Below, piece after piece: positions 8,292 to 17,843 of a DNA stretch of 64,000 bases. How positions within the stretch are numbered: the first letter of the stretch is position 1; every line of letters begins with the position of its first letter. Position numbers and translations under genes: made by a program. The notes under the pieces were generated by a model. It searched no databases, had not been told where the DNA came from, and saw only the letters and a program-made list of their open reading frames with translations. The stretch is from CAXBDP01 sp041689935 (lineage in GTDB: Bacteria > Bacteroidota > Bacteroidia > Cytophagales > Cyclobacteriaceae). The stretch is from NCBI GenBank assembly GCA_041689935.1, contig JBDNFI010000091.1, positions 1 through 64,000 on the forward strand. The letters are read 5' to 3'.

Positions 8292-9194
8292 ATGCGATTA
8301 AAAACGAGTGTCATGTTTATTGCGGTGCTTTTGCTCCTGCAAGGTTGTGCAGAGCGGGAGGAAGCTATCGATCAGGTAGCCTATGCCCAAGAAATAAACG
8401 AATGGCTCAAGAGCCGATTCAATACCTTGAATACACCCGATGGATATTTGTCCCTTGTAGGCCTGGAATGGATAGAGGAGGGTGAAAATACATTTGGTGG
8501 GAATCCCGAAAATGACTTGTTTATTGCTGGAGATAATGTGCCCGGGCAATTAGGCAAGATGGTATTGGCCAATGAGCAAGTAACAATTTTCCCGATCGCT
8601 GCCAACCTACTTACGATCAATGGAGAAAGGATAGCAGATGGGCAGGTGATTTGGGCAAAAGACGAAGAAACGCCCATAATAGCGCTAGGAAATATTTCTT
8701 TTTTGGTGATCGAAAGGCAAGGCAAAATTGGTCTCCGAGTGCGCGATAGTAAAAGCCAAACCTTGAGGTCATTTCAAGGCACTGACTTTTTCCCAACAGA
8801 CCCGGAATGGAGAAAGGTGGCTACTTTCATCCCTTATGAGCAAGGCAAAGAGCTCCAGATTCAGAATGTGATCGGGACTGTCGAAACGCTTATTAGCCCT
8901 GGCTATTTGGAGTTTGGCCATGATGGTAGCGAATACCAAATAGATATAACTATTGAGGAGGATCAATATTTCATCAATTTTGGTGACATGACTAACGGGG
9001 AAGAAACCTATGGAGCTGGCAGATATATGTACACCTCTTTCCCAGATGAAAACGGAAGGGTAATTTTAGATTTTAATAAGGCGTTTGGTCCGCCTTGTGT
9101 ATTTACGGAGTTTTCTACTTGCCCATTGCCGCCTTCACAAAACATCCTTCCCATTGCGGTTACCGCTGGCGAGTTGACGTATGGGGAGCATTGA
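8292..9194 (+). CDS. DUF1684 lipoprotein
   Basis: The 300-residue protein has a lipoprotein signal peptide with lipobox LLLQGC (Cys19). It then shows the DUF1684 layout: NTPDGYLSLVGLEWI near the N-terminus, IGLRVRDSKS in the middle, F-PTDPEWRKVATF at about residues 164-176, and the C-terminal segment RVILDFNKAFGPPCVF with CPLPP. It is likely anchored in the outer membrane. The function of DUF1684 is unknown. It is the last gene of the dtd operon and converges on comB with a 21-nt gap. A short hairpin over the lipobox codons (8335-8355 region) was noticed. Confidence 0.85.
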   Translation: MRLKTSVMFIAVLLLLQGCAEREEAIDQVAYAQEINEWLKSRFNTLNTPDGYLSLVGLEWIEEGENTFGGNPENDLFIAGDNVPGQLGKMVLANEQVTIFPIAANLLTINGERIADGQVIWAKDEETPIIALGNISFLVIERQGKIGLRVRDSKSQTLRSFQGTDFFPTDPEWRKVATFIPYEQGKELQIQNVIGTVETLISPGYLEFGHDGSEYQIDITIEEDQYFINFGDMTNGEETYGAGRYMYTSFPDENGRVILDFNKAFGPPCVFTEFSTCPLPPSQNILPIAVTAGELTYGEH

Positions 9195-9215
9195 GAGGGA
9201 AATTATGCGAATCGC

Positions 9216-9944
9216 TTAAGAAACAATCAATTTCCCGCCTTCAAAAACAGGCAAAATAGGAAAGAGGTTAAACTGTAGGCAATATTTCATATCCTTCTCC
9301 AAACCTAATTTACTAAGCCTAAGGTAATGCGAGGATTTATGCAAGTAGCCAAATAGATCGTTTTTGGCTGTTGAAATTATTGACTGAGTAGCCATTGCTG
9401 CATCACATTCAATAGTGTGTGATCTGCTAAGAGCTTCTACCAAAGCCCCAGCAAATAGGCTATCCTCCATGCTGAATTTCCCCTTCCAACCTGCGCATAC
9501 GATTACCACCGATTCTTTTCGAGTTTGTAGGTAATTGACCACCGTCTCGATATTGAGAAAAGAGCCTACAATTACTTGTTTGGCAGTGCGTGCGGCCATA
9601 GTAAGTGCCACAGTGCCATTGGTGGTCGTCATAGCGATTTTCCTCCCGCTATATTTTGCCTTCAAGTAGTGGTACGGGCTATTGCCAAGGTCAAAGCCAA
9701 TTACTTTTTCACCATTCCTTTCTCCAGCTAATACATAGCCTTGTTCTTTTAGAGGTAAGCATTCATCTATTTTTGCTACCGGTACGATATGATCTACTCC
9801 ATTTGCCAAAGCAGTTACGATGCAAGAGGTAGCTCTGAAAATATCAGTTACCACCACGATTTTTCCTTGCAAATCATGTAAATGCATTAGCTCAGGACTT
9901 AGACAAACGTCAATTTCGGGAGAGGATGGCGAAGAATTAGTCAA
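9216..9944 (-). CDS. comB: ComB-family 2-phosphosulfolactate phosphatase
   Basis: The 242-residue protein has the ComB motifs: EIDVCLSPEL, VVVTDIFRATSCI (residues ~31-43), GERNGEKVIGFDLGNSP and TTTNGTVAL. The archaeal enzyme dephosphorylates 2-phosphosulfolactate in coenzyme M synthesis. In Bacteroidota no CoM is made, so the substrate here may be sulfolactate-related or different. The start appears to be TTG (9944); the next ATG would remove the conserved IDVCLSPE segment. It lies 22 nt after gcvT on the same strand and may be cotranscribed. Confidence 0.88.
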   Translation of the reverse strand: MTNSSPSSPEIDVCLSPELMHLHDLQGKIVVVTDIFRATSCIVTALANGVDHIVPVAKIDECLPLKEQGYVLAGERNGEKVIGFDLGNSPYHYLKAKYSGRKIAMTTTNGTVALTMAARTAKQVIVGSFLNIETVVNYLQTRKESVVIVCAGWKGKFSMEDSLFAGALVEALSRSHTIECDAAMATQSIISTAKNDLFGYLHKSSHYLRLSKLGLEKDMKYCLQFNLFPILPVFEGGKLIVS

Positions 9945-9966
9945 TGAAAATAGGGTTGAATGGGTT

Positions 9967-11061
9967 TTAGTTTCCTTTATACAGCGGGAATTTTTCGATT
10001 CGAGCTTTCAAATTTTTATTGCGAACTTGAACGTAAATTTCAGTTCCTGGTGCAGCGTAGTCAGTTTTTACATAGCCCATGCCTATACCTACACTCATGG
10101 ATGGGGAACTTGTGCCGGAGCTTACTTCACCAATAAGCTCGCCTGCTGCATTTACAATTGGGTAATGCGAACGAGGAATACCTCTATCTTCCATGATAAA
10201 GCCGATTAGTTTACGACTTACACCCGCAGTTTTGATTGCTGCAAGTTTGTTTGAAGCGATAAAATCTTTACTGAATTTGGTGATCCAGCCTAGGCCTGCT
10301 TCGAGCGGATTGGTTTCGTCGGTGATATCATTGCCATATAAGCAATAGCCCATTTCCATGCGCAAAGTATCCCGCGCACCAAGTCCGATGGGTTTGATAC
10401 CAAACTCTGCTCCAGCTTCCATTATGGCATGCCAAGTGGCTACAGCGTAGTCGTTTTTCACATAGATCTCGAACCCACCCGAGCCCGTATAGCCCGTAGC
10501 AGATATGATTACATGTTCTACTCCAGCCATCGGGCCAATTGCAAAGTGGTAAAATTTGATTTCAGACAAATTAACAGTGGTGAGCTTTTGCAGTGATGCG
10601 GTAGCTTTTGGTCCTTGCACTGCAAAAAGTGAATATTCATCCGATAAGTTTTTAATTTCTGCGCCTACTGTTTCGTTTTGCTTGCTTACCCATGCCCAAT
10701 CTTTGTCAATATTTCCTGCATTTACCACCAATAGGTATTTTTCATCGGCAATTTTATAGACAAGCAAATCATCTACAATGCCCGCATTTTCGTTGGGCAT
10801 ACAGGAATATTGTGCTTGGCCATCTACCAATTTGCTGGCATCGTTGCTGCTAATTAGTTGGATAAGGCCGAGGGCTTTTGGGCCGGTAATTAAAAACTCG
10901 CCCATGTGCGAAACATCAAAAATGCCTACTGCTTCGCGAACAGTTTTATGCTCTTCGATATCGGAGCTGTAGCGTACGGGCATATTGTATCCTGCAAAAG
11001 GAACCATTTTGGCACCAAGTTTTTGATGCAGATCATTAAGGGCAACAGTTTTTAATTCCAT
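9967..11061 (-). CDS. gcvT: Glycine cleavage system T protein (aminomethyltransferase)
   Basis: The 364-residue enzyme transfers the methylene group of aminomethyl-lipoyl H protein to tetrahydrofolate and releases ammonia. Family landmarks are the N-terminal LHQKLGAKMVPFAGYNMPV, IFDVSHMGEF (residues ~47-56), VQGPKA, ATGYTGSGGFEIYV and LRMEMGYCLYGNDI. The length is normal for the family. The other glycine cleavage genes (gcvH, gcvP) are not in the window. It is followed by comB. A GCGGGAGG copy lies just upstream at 11092-11099. Confidence 0.95.
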   Translation of the reverse strand: MELKTVALNDLHQKLGAKMVPFAGYNMPVRYSSDIEEHKTVREAVGIFDVSHMGEFLITGPKALGLIQLISSNDASKLVDGQAQYSCMPNENAGIVDDLLVYKIADEKYLLVVNAGNIDKDWAWVSKQNETVGAEIKNLSDEYSLFAVQGPKATASLQKLTTVNLSEIKFYHFAIGPMAGVEHVIISATGYTGSGGFEIYVKNDYAVATWHAIMEAGAEFGIKPIGLGARDTLRMEMGYCLYGNDITDETNPLEAGLGWITKFSKDFIASNKLAAIKTAGVSRKLIGFIMEDRGIPRSHYPIVNAAGELIGEVSSGTSSPSMSVGIGMGYVKTDYAAPGTEIYVQVRNKNLKARIEKFPLYKGN

Positions 11062-11160
11062 TTTCTTCGTATTTGATATCCAAAGGTAAAAGCGGGAGGT
11101 GGATTCGGCAAATGAAAGAAAATTTATTCAGCTAAATGTTGACCTGTAAAACTCAATATT

Positions 11161-12366
11161 TCATTGGAGAGGCTTCGAAACATATTCAAAGACATCGAAA
11201 TGAAAATGGTTTTCGTCCTCAGTGTTGTATTTTTTCTCATTATGAAGAATGAGTCCTTTCTCAGTGAAGTAGATCAATGCAGGAGTATAAACGTTATTGG
11301 GAATGATTGATTGTCCCAAAATTTCACCATTGGGTCTGGCAAAAATAAAAGCAGTTTTTCTAGGTAATCCTAAGGAAAGATTAGCTTCGGACCGTGGGTA
11401 ATCATAGTGTCTTATCAAGATTTTTCTGAATGGATCGTAAGTAACTTGTAAGAAGCGAGAGTTAGTTAATGCAAAATTTTGGATATCTTTGTATTCGAAA
11501 TTCAGAATTTCATCGAATGTAGTCATTGGTTTCGGGTCTGGACCATCGCTAGTTGTAAATTCAAAGGTGCTTAAAGAGGAGTCCTTTTGAATGTATATTT
11601 CAGGTATTACTCCATAGCTATGAAAAAAAGTGTTGTTTTCTTTGTCTAATGCACTTGAGTAGGATAATATATTAGCCTCAGCACCAAAGAAGTATTCTGA
11701 TATTATTTTTGGAGCGTCTATTAACGGAGAAAACGAACCATCAGTCGGGTTAAATGAAATAGCAGAAAATGAAGGCTTTACTTGCATATAGGCGTATGCA
11801 TCTCTCACATTCAAATGGAGACGATTGTTGTACCATTCAAACAAATTATGATAATTCAATTGATATGCGTAGGCATATCCAGCATCAGCCCCACCCGGGA
11901 GTTGAGCCTTGCTAAGGATATTGAGATCGGAATCTAAGAAACTAACCCTAAAGGATTCTTTGCTTATAAATATAAGAGAGTCAGAATTTATTTGGCGAAA
12001 AGCTACAAAGTTGAAACTACCAATACCATCAGGGCCTTGTTCATTAATTCGAACTCTTTTGATTAGTTTGTTTTCGTAAAAATCGTATTGCGAAAAGTAG
12101 CCTGTAAATGTGTTGAAAACATTTAGATAATACTTGTTATCAATTTCATTTTTATAAAGGTCAAACCTAGAATTATTAAATAAAGTAATTGAATCGAGTG
12201 AGATTTTAATAGTTTCGATATATTTGAGGTCAATCTCATTGAATTGATCGCTTAACGTTAAGGTATCAATATTATGATTTACGAAAGATTCCTCATTTTG
12301 AGTGCTTTCTTTTATTTGGCAACTAGTTATAGTTGCCAAAATAAATAAAAATATTAATATTTTCAT
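11161..12366 (-). CDS. Propeller-like lipoprotein (DUF4221-like), cassette 3
   Basis: The 401-residue lipoprotein has the lipobox ATITSCQ (Cys16). Strand-rich repeats follow, with the N-terminal phrase NEQGPDGIGSFNFVAF matching the GxGP(x)GI element of its paralogs, and segments such as VTYDPFRKILIRHY and the C-terminal FTEKGLILHNE, which resemble DUF4221/6-bladed propeller lipoproteins. It follows the Cys-containing peptide gene (12437-12631) by 70 nt. A 10-bp hairpin covers the lipobox codons. The coding sequence is clearly AT-richer than gcvT next to it and carries no GCGGGAGG site. Ligand unknown. Confidence 0.72.
   Translation of the reverse strand: MKILIFLFILATITSCQIKESTQNEESFVNHNIDTLTLSDQFNEIDLKYIETIKISLDSITLFNNSRFDLYKNEIDNKYYLNVFNTFTGYFSQYDFYENKLIKRVRINEQGPDGIGSFNFVAFRQINSDSLIFISKESFRVSFLDSDLNILSKAQLPGGADAGYAYAYQLNYHNLFEWYNNRLHLNVRDAYAYMQVKPSFSAISFNPTDGSFSPLIDAPKIISEYFFGAEANILSYSSALDKENNTFFHSYGVIPEIYIQKDSSLSTFEFTTSDGPDPKPMTTFDEILNFEYKDIQNFALTNSRFLQVTYDPFRKILIRHYDYPRSEANLSLGLPRKTAFIFARPNGEILGQSIIPNNVYTPALIYFTEKGLILHNEKKYNTEDENHFHFDVFEYVSKPLQ
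12315..12340 (-). promoter_or_regulatory. 10-bp mRNA hairpin over the lipobox codons of the propeller gene
   Basis: The perfectly complementary + strand arms TTTGGCAACT (12315-12324) and AGTTGCCAAA (12331-12340) enclose a 6-nt loop. It starts 26 nt after the propeller start codon. There is no U tract. Its position matches the hairpins at 3477-3507, 46151-46195 and 53708-53741, but the arm sequences are unrelated. Confidence 0.6.
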
Positions 12367-12436
12367 TTTTTATCTAAATTAATTATAAAAATGAGCAATC
12401 TAATATGATTAAATTGCCCAAAACAAATTCAGTGAA

Positions 12437-12631
12437 CTATTCAATAGTAAAGATAAAGTAGCATCTTGGTGCTAACCAGTTTGGCTCCAAAGTACAAATT
12501 TCAAAATCAAACTCTGCAACAACACACGTTCCAAAATTTGCTTGTGTAGCTTTAACAATACAAACACTGTACGCATTAGAAGCAACAAGCACAAACAATC
12601 CGACAATCATAATTTTGAGATACTTTTTCAT
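12437..12631 (-). CDS. Small secreted Cys-containing peptide, cassette 3
   Basis: The 64-residue product has the basic N-terminus KKYLK, a hydrophobic segment (residues ~7-20) and a likely cleavage after SNAYS. The ~42-residue mature part contains four cysteines. It is the first gene of a pair with the propeller lipoprotein 70 nt downstream. An (AAT)9 microsatellite begins 30 nt upstream of its start, in the presumed promoter or leader. The family was not recognised; the call rests on architecture and on the repeated arrangement in this window. Confidence 0.65.
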   Translation of the reverse strand: MKKYLKIMIVGLFVLVASNAYSVCIVKATQANFGTCVVAEFDFEICTLEPNWLAPRCYFIFTIE

Positions 12632-12658
12632 ATTAAAAATAATTTAGTTTGTGGATGC

Positions 12659-12689
<31 letters not shown>

Positions 12690-12789
12690 GCAAATATAAA
12701 TAAGATTTATTGCCAGTTAAGTACTCAATTTAATCGTTAAAGAGTTTTTTGACCTTAAAAAAGGCATAAATCGGGTGTTGATTTTAGAA

Positions 12790-13389
12790 TTAGTTTTCGT
12801 TTGCAGCTAAGTGTGAAATATTGATTTCTAATTCTTTTAGCTCCTCAGCCGTCATTTCCACTACCTTCACATTCAGTTTTATGTTTTCCATTGGCTTATT
12901 GCCTGCATCCCGATCTACTGCTACAATTGCATCGATGATATCCATTCCCTTGATCACTTGCCCAAAGATGGTGTAGTCACCATCGAGCCGATGTACGCCA
13001 TCTTTGTTTTGAACAATGTAGAATTGACAAGCTGCGGAAAGTTTACCGGGATTATCATCCCTTCCGGCTCCAACGGCTCCGTAGATATGGGTAAGGCTAT
13101 CGACAAACTCCGGCTCAAGCAAGTAAGGCGAATCGCCAAAACCTTCTTCGGTATCGGGACAGCCACCTTGGGCTACAAAGTTTGGGATTACCCTATTGAA
13201 AGTAAGCGAATCCCAATAGCCTTGGTTTGCGAGGTCAATAAAGCTTTGCTTGTGAGTGGGAGTGCCCTCATGCAGCCAAATATAGACTTCGCCTAGTCGA
13301 GTGTCAATTTTGCCAATTTGGTAGGTTTGCGGTTGTTCACAGGAGCTTAGTGTAAAGAAAAGCCCAAGCACCAAAAATAAGTTTTTCAT
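12790..13389 (-). CDS. Cyclophilin-type peptidyl-prolyl isomerase lipoprotein
   Basis: The start is set at 13389, where a lipoprotein signal begins (MKNLFLVLGLFFTLSSCEQ); the longer open frame upstream is untypical. The 199-residue product has a cyclophilin domain with TRLGEVYIWL, SFIDLANQGYWDSLTFNRVIPNFVAQGG (FxRVI.NFxxQGG signature), PGKLSAACQFYIV and FGQVIKGMDIIDAI. It would catalyse cis-trans proline isomerisation during periplasmic or surface protein folding. It stands alone between the peptide locus and the next lipoprotein. Confidence 0.9.
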   Translation of the reverse strand: MKNLFLVLGLFFTLSSCEQPQTYQIGKIDTRLGEVYIWLHEGTPTHKQSFIDLANQGYWDSLTFNRVIPNFVAQGGCPDTEEGFGDSPYLLEPEFVDSLTHIYGAVGAGRDDNPGKLSAACQFYIVQNKDGVHRLDGDYTIFGQVIKGMDIIDAIVAVDRDAGNKPMENIKLNVKVVEMTAEELKELEINISHLAANEN

Positions 13390-13466
13390 GGTTTTTGTAT
13401 TTTCAATAAATATAGAATTGAAAATAGGATTGGGCAATTATTTTCTATGTTATGGCATTTCGAAGA

Positions 13467-14576
13467 TCACAACTTATACCTAAGAATTTTTTCATTCATA
13501 TGATCGACTCCATAAATATAGCCATTGACCTCATCTACAGTGAAGCTGATTAAATATTCTGGAATAGTGAGTTTCTGAATTGGATTACCATCATAGTCAA
13601 ATACATGAATTTCTACTTCCTTTGAGACGTTGTAGTATTCAGATTGTTTTTGATTTCGGTACATTGCGTAAAATTGATTTTTACCAGCAAATATGTCAGC
13701 ATAATAGGAGTAGTCTTCCTCCTCTTTTTCCTCCTCAGTTTTCTCTAAATTTGCCGCAGCATCGAATTCTTCCACATAATTACCAGTTGTGATTGTAGTA
13801 TGCAGTTGTAAATCTTTTGTGAACATATCTATTCGGTTAAAGTCTGACATTGCTGAAAGAAACTCTCCACTTGGAGTAATTGCTATATAATCCATATAAA
13901 TAAAATACAGCATTGGTCCAATCATTTGTTCGCCGTTAAGCAATTTTGGCTGCAAACCACTATCATATACTATATTTTCGGTGATGGGATTATAACCTTT
14001 CAGTCTAGATTTTTCAATTGCCTGGTAACCTTGATTGCCTACCAATAGTGTGTCATTTATTTTGAACACTTCTTGATCTAAACCACTATTTGGGTTAATT
14101 CTTATTTCCTCTTCAACCACGAGCTTATCCTCTTTTAGCGATTCAAATAGAGAAACCTTCTTTAATTGATACTTTCGAGAGTCGAAAAGCCATACTTTAT
14201 AGTCATTCTCCTGATAAGTGAATTGACCACTGTATTTGGGTGAGATAAATGCATGCGGAGAATCTCCTGTTCTTCCTACATGACCAAGATGCTCTAGATT
14301 ATTTACATTATAAACACTCCAAATTCGTTCATCATCCATTAACTGAAGCATTAACAAAGTGTCCAACATTTTGACTGTAAAACCTTTGATTTCATCTTCC
14401 AGAATTAATTCTCCAGCTAAGGTTTTCTCTTCAGGAAAGTTTATAACTTTAATTAACTCCTTCTCTTGAAGAGTTTCAATTTCACTTGATTTTTGAGATT
14501 CATTTGAAGTCTCTTCAATTTGTGAAGAACATGCCGCAAACAATATAAGGAAGAATAATATTTTAAGTGAACCCAT
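13467..14576 (-). CDS. Propeller-like lipoprotein without a peptide partner
   Basis: The start is placed at 14576 because the lipoprotein signal (MGSLKILFFLILFAACSS) begins there; the open frame further upstream would overlap the glycosyltransferase gene. The ~369-residue product contains a VGRTGDSPHAFISPKYSG segment equivalent to the GxGP element of the other propellers and a C-terminal IYGVDHMNEKILRYKL blade-like end. No small peptide gene and no strong 5' hairpin were found here, unlike the five cassettes. An acidic stretch (KTEEEKEEEDYSYYAD) is unusual. Its ligand is unknown. Confidence 0.65.
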   Translation of the reverse strand: MGSLKILFFLILFAACSSQIEETSNESQKSSEIETLQEKELIKVINFPEEKTLAGELILEDEIKGFTVKMLDTLLMLQLMDDERIWSVYNVNNLEHLGHVGRTGDSPHAFISPKYSGQFTYQENDYKVWLFDSRKYQLKKVSLFESLKEDKLVVEEEIRINPNSGLDQEVFKINDTLLVGNQGYQAIEKSRLKGYNPITENIVYDSGLQPKLLNGEQMIGPMLYFIYMDYIAITPSGEFLSAMSDFNRIDMFTKDLQLHTTITTGNYVEEFDAAANLEKTEEEKEEEDYSYYADIFAGKNQFYAMYRNQKQSEYYNVSKEVEIHVFDYDGNPIQKLTIPEYLISFTVDEVNGYIYGVDHMNEKILRYKL

Positions 14577-14712
14577 ATCTGTAATCAAAGATTTGTTTGT
14601 AATTGGATAATAGTAGAACAAATAATATACTAAAAATAGTAATAAACTTTGGAAAGCTTCGAGGATATAAATTCTTTCGGGTTCTTTTTTTCTAAAAACT
14701 CTTGCCGGCAGT

Positions 14713-16386
14713 TTATCTTGCTTCCCTATAAACCAAATAATACACCTCAAAAGCTTCCATATTGCCTTGTTCGGCTTGAATATAGGCTCTTACAAAAATG
14801 GCAAAGCGGCTTTCGGAGGTTTTTTCGTAGATATAGCCATTCCATAGAGTTTCTGGGCTACCCATTGCTTCCCAAGTGTCAGCTTTTACCAATGCAAGTA
14901 ATTCATTATTAGTATTATAGATATTTACTAATTCTTCCTCACTGGCATCCCGAATCATTTTCCGTTTGGCATAATAGGGTAAATTGTGCAAGATTCGATC
15001 TTGCATATAAATAGGCGTGGAGGAGGAAGGAACTGTTTGGTTGATGATCTTGCCGATCTCTTTGTATGGTCTGTATTTTTCTAGCTGAGGCAATACAGCC
15101 AAACTGAAAATAAACAAAGGCACAAACACACACATAAAGGGAATCAATCGGATGGTGTTTTCCCTGCCAGCTCTATAGCTGAGCCAGCCAATAAGCAAAC
15201 CAATAACCAAGGGTATTTCTAACCAATTGCGACTTAAGTCGAGGTAAATAACTAAGGCAATTCCTGCCACAAAAAGTAGGATGGCTGGAAATAATAAACT
15301 CACATTCCAAGCGATCTGCCATTTTCGGTTCGATAATATCTGTGGATTTACAAAAACCCAGGCTACCATTATCGCCATGGCCGGATGCGCCTGAATAAAG
15401 TATGTCGGGATTTTCCCACTACTGATGGTGAAAATAAGGAGCATCGCAAAAAACCATGCTAGTGGCAATGCCAATTCCTTTCGCCATTTTTTACTCCTAA
15501 CAATCAGTACCAGCGCCAAGTAAAAGGCCAATGAATAAGGCAAAAAGCTCCAAGAGATAACGGCAGGATAAAAGAAAGGATCATCCCATGAAAAAGGCTT
15601 TTTGCCTACCGCTCTATTGATCGTTTCGGCATTCAGCACATCTTGAAAAGCTTCTCCATAAGCGGAGTTCATGTAGACAATCCAACTTAGCCCGATTATC
15701 AAACTGATCAAGATACCGGGAATGTGAAGGAAGAATCGCAGCTCCTTCCATGCATTTTTGATTTGCCAATTTTGGTATATCAATACAAACAATCCGATAA
15801 TGGCACCAATCACAATAAAGTATGGATAGCCTTTGACTAGGACAGTAACCCCTAGCGTAACAAAAGCGAGAAACAACCACCATTTATTTCGGCTTTGCCA
15901 TGCGATCACAAATAGCAAAATGCATAGTGTGAAAAAGAAGGTTAGCGGTGTTTCGGGAGAGGCATATTGCTTATTTCCTACAAATTGGAAGGAAAAAGCC
16001 ATCGTGATAAAGGTCCATAAACTGGCTTTTGGGCCATATAGCCTGCCAGCAATTCCTGCGGCTGCAAAATTGGTGAGGTAGGCGAGGAGGACTATTGGCA
16101 AGCGGATGGCCCATTCGTTAAGTCCAAATAATACTACCGAACTCGCAATGAGCCAATAAGTAAGCGGTGGTTTATTAAATCGAGGCTCGTAGTTGTAAAA
16201 AAACTCTAAGTAATTCCCACTTTCAAACATCTCTCTTACTGCCTCGGCATAGAAACTCTCATTGGGAGTCCATATAGCATTGGTGCCAAAATTGGTGAAA
16301 TACAATAGGGCAGTAATTCCATATATCGCATATTTGAACCAAGGCTGATCCATTACAGTAGTTTCCTTAGGAGCTAATTTTGCCAT
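14713..16386 (-). CDS. ArnT-like glycosyltransferase, GT39/PMT family
   Basis: The 557-residue integral membrane protein has about twelve hydrophobic segments. Its first loop WTPNESFYAEAVREMFESGNY carries the catalytic acidic residue layout of the GT-C/ArnT family, and FNKPPLTYWLI is the next family landmark. Such enzymes move a sugar from a polyprenyl-phosphate donor to lipid A, protein or polysaccharide on the periplasmic side. A soluble C-terminal domain ends the protein. It follows the GT2 gene by one base, so both may serve one envelope glycosylation step. Confidence 0.85.
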   Translation of the reverse strand: MAKLAPKETTVMDQPWFKYAIYGITALLYFTNFGTNAIWTPNESFYAEAVREMFESGNYLEFFYNYEPRFNKPPLTYWLIASSVVLFGLNEWAIRLPIVLLAYLTNFAAAGIAGRLYGPKASLWTFITMAFSFQFVGNKQYASPETPLTFFFTLCILLFVIAWQSRNKWWLFLAFVTLGVTVLVKGYPYFIVIGAIIGLFVLIYQNWQIKNAWKELRFFLHIPGILISLIIGLSWIVYMNSAYGEAFQDVLNAETINRAVGKKPFSWDDPFFYPAVISWSFLPYSLAFYLALVLIVRSKKWRKELALPLAWFFAMLLIFTISSGKIPTYFIQAHPAMAIMVAWVFVNPQILSNRKWQIAWNVSLLFPAILLFVAGIALVIYLDLSRNWLEIPLVIGLLIGWLSYRAGRENTIRLIPFMCVFVPLFIFSLAVLPQLEKYRPYKEIGKIINQTVPSSSTPIYMQDRILHNLPYYAKRKMIRDASEEELVNIYNTNNELLALVKADTWEAMGSPETLWNGYIYEKTSESRFAIFVRAYIQAEQGNMEAFEVYYLVYREAR

Positions 16387-16387
16387 A

Positions 16388-17161
16388 TTATAATTTTTGC
16401 CTGCCTTGCTGATGAAGATAACGGTAGCAATATTTCAGAAATGTGCTGTATCCACTAATAGTCGCAATAAAAAAGCCATCGAAGCCATCTTTGAATCCGG
16501 CTTTTAGTAAATAATCTCTCCAAAAGCGATAGCTAGGGCTAAACATGATTTGCCAGATGGACGCTTTTTTGCCTATGCTTGCCATAGCCCCAGCAGCGAT
16601 AAAGGCGTATTTTTCGGCACGCTCTACATGCTCTTGTACCGTGTAATAGGAATAATGCAGCAAATCTCCGCTTAGTTTGTGAATCGAACTACCCTCAATC
16701 AAATCTACTTGGTCATGTGGATTCATTCCTCCCCATTTGCCTTTGCGTCTGTCCCAAAGCCTTGTTTTGGTATCTGGATACCAGCTGCCGTGCCGAATCC
16801 ACCTCCCGCAATAGTTCGTAAGTCGGTTCATCCGCCAGCCGTCATTCTGCCAATTATTTTTTGCCGCCAAAATCGATTTTTTCAATTCATCAGACAAAGC
16901 TTCATCCGCATCTAATGCCAACACATAGTCGTATTTTGCCAAGGATACGGCTAGGTTTTTTTGCTCTATATGTCCTATAAATGTCTGCGAATGAAAACTC
17001 ACCTGATATTGCAGGCAAATATTTTTGGTGCCATCCGTTGAATTAGAATCGAGCACCACAATCTCATCTGCCACGCCTTGCAAAGAATCCAAACACCTCT
17101 CGATATTTTTCTCTTCGTTGTAGGTGATAATTACCGCCGAAAGTTTTACAGCTTGGGACAT
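16388..17161 (-). CDS. Family 2 glycosyltransferase (WaaE/KdtX-like)
   Basis: The ATG at 17161 fits better than the upstream TTG. The 257-residue enzyme starts with the GT2 fold: AVIITYNEEKNIERCLDSL and DEIVVLDSNSTDGT, followed by the DxD-like ALDADE. It also has WYPDTKTRLW and GxxPHDQV, typical of the LPS core beta-1,4-glucosyltransferase group. It is cytoplasmic and membrane-associated and probably acts on LPS or another glycolipid. The ArnT-like gene follows directly. A GCGGGAGG copy (16802-16809, sense) reads Cys-Gly-Arg here. Confidence 0.88.
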   Translation of the reverse strand: MSQAVKLSAVIITYNEEKNIERCLDSLQGVADEIVVLDSNSTDGTKNICLQYQVSFHSQTFIGHIEQKNLAVSLAKYDYVLALDADEALSDELKKSILAAKNNWQNDGWRMNRLTNYCGRWIRHGSWYPDTKTRLWDRRKGKWGGMNPHDQVDLIEGSSIHKLSGDLLHYSYYTVQEHVERAEKYAFIAAGAMASIGKKASIWQIMFSPSYRFWRDYLLKAGFKDGFDGFFIATISGYSTFLKYCYRYLHQQGRQKL

Positions 17162-17261
17162 AGGCCACAAAATTAAACAAATTTGATTGCCTAAGATTCT
17201 TTAATTTGTAAGATTACGATACCAAGCGGTATTGTCGTAATTTTGTATTAAATATTGGGAA

Positions 17262-17843
17262 ATGATAATTGTAGAAAAAACAGTATTGAGTGATGATGTA
17301 GCAGAGCAGGCGTTTGTATGTGATCTGGCAAAATGCAAAGGAGCCTGCTGTGTAGAAGGTGATTCAGGAGCGCCACTTGAAGATGATGAATTGAAGATTT
17401 TTGAAGAAATCTACGATGATATTGAGCCATTTTTGAGTGAAGAAGGAAAAAAGGAAATTAAAAAACAGGGCTTATATCTAAAGGATATTGAAGGAGATTA
17501 CACCACGCCGACTATTGGCGGGAGGGAATGTGCCTATGCCGTTTATGATAAAAATAAAATGCTCCAATGTGGTATCGAGCTGGCTTGGAAAGCTGGTAAA
17601 ACCCATTATCGCAAACCCATCAGTTGCCAACTATACCCAATCAGAGTAACCAAATACGATCAGTACGATGCCATCAATTATCATAGATGGCATATTTGCA
17701 GTGCTGCCTGCGACTTGGGTAATAAACTACAAGTGCCGGTGTATATCTTTTTGAAAGACGCGCTAGTAAGGAAGTATGGAGAAGAATGGTATGCCAAATT
17801 GGAGATTGAAGTAGCAAAGAAAAATCGAAAACAATATGAATAG
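17262..17843 (+). CDS. DUF3109 family Cys-rich protein
   Basis: The 193-residue protein contains CDLAKCKGACC near the N-terminus (residues ~22-32) plus further Cys residues in GRECAYAVY, MLQCGIE, ISCQLYPIRV and HICSAAC. This is the DUF3109/YkgJ-like pattern thought to bind iron-sulfur or zinc. The function is unknown. The last 8 nt overlap the TonB-domain gene. The run EEGKKEIKKQGLYLK is the usual helical insert of the family. A GCGGGAGG copy at 17518-17525 reads Gly-Arg. Confidence 0.85.
   Translation: MIIVEKTVLSDDVAEQAFVCDLAKCKGACCVEGDSGAPLEDDELKIFEEIYDDIEPFLSEEGKKEIKKQGLYLKDIEGDYTTPTIGGRECAYAVYDKNKMLQCGIELAWKAGKTHYRKPISCQLYPIRVTKYDQYDAINYHRWHICSAACDLGNKLQVPVYIFLKDALVRKYGEEWYAKLEIEVAKKNRKQYE

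Noticed and set aside
14577..14750. N-terminal extension of the lipoprotein gene to 14750
   Set aside because: It would overlap the glycosyltransferase gene by 38 nt and put 58 residues before a clear lipoprotein signal peptide.
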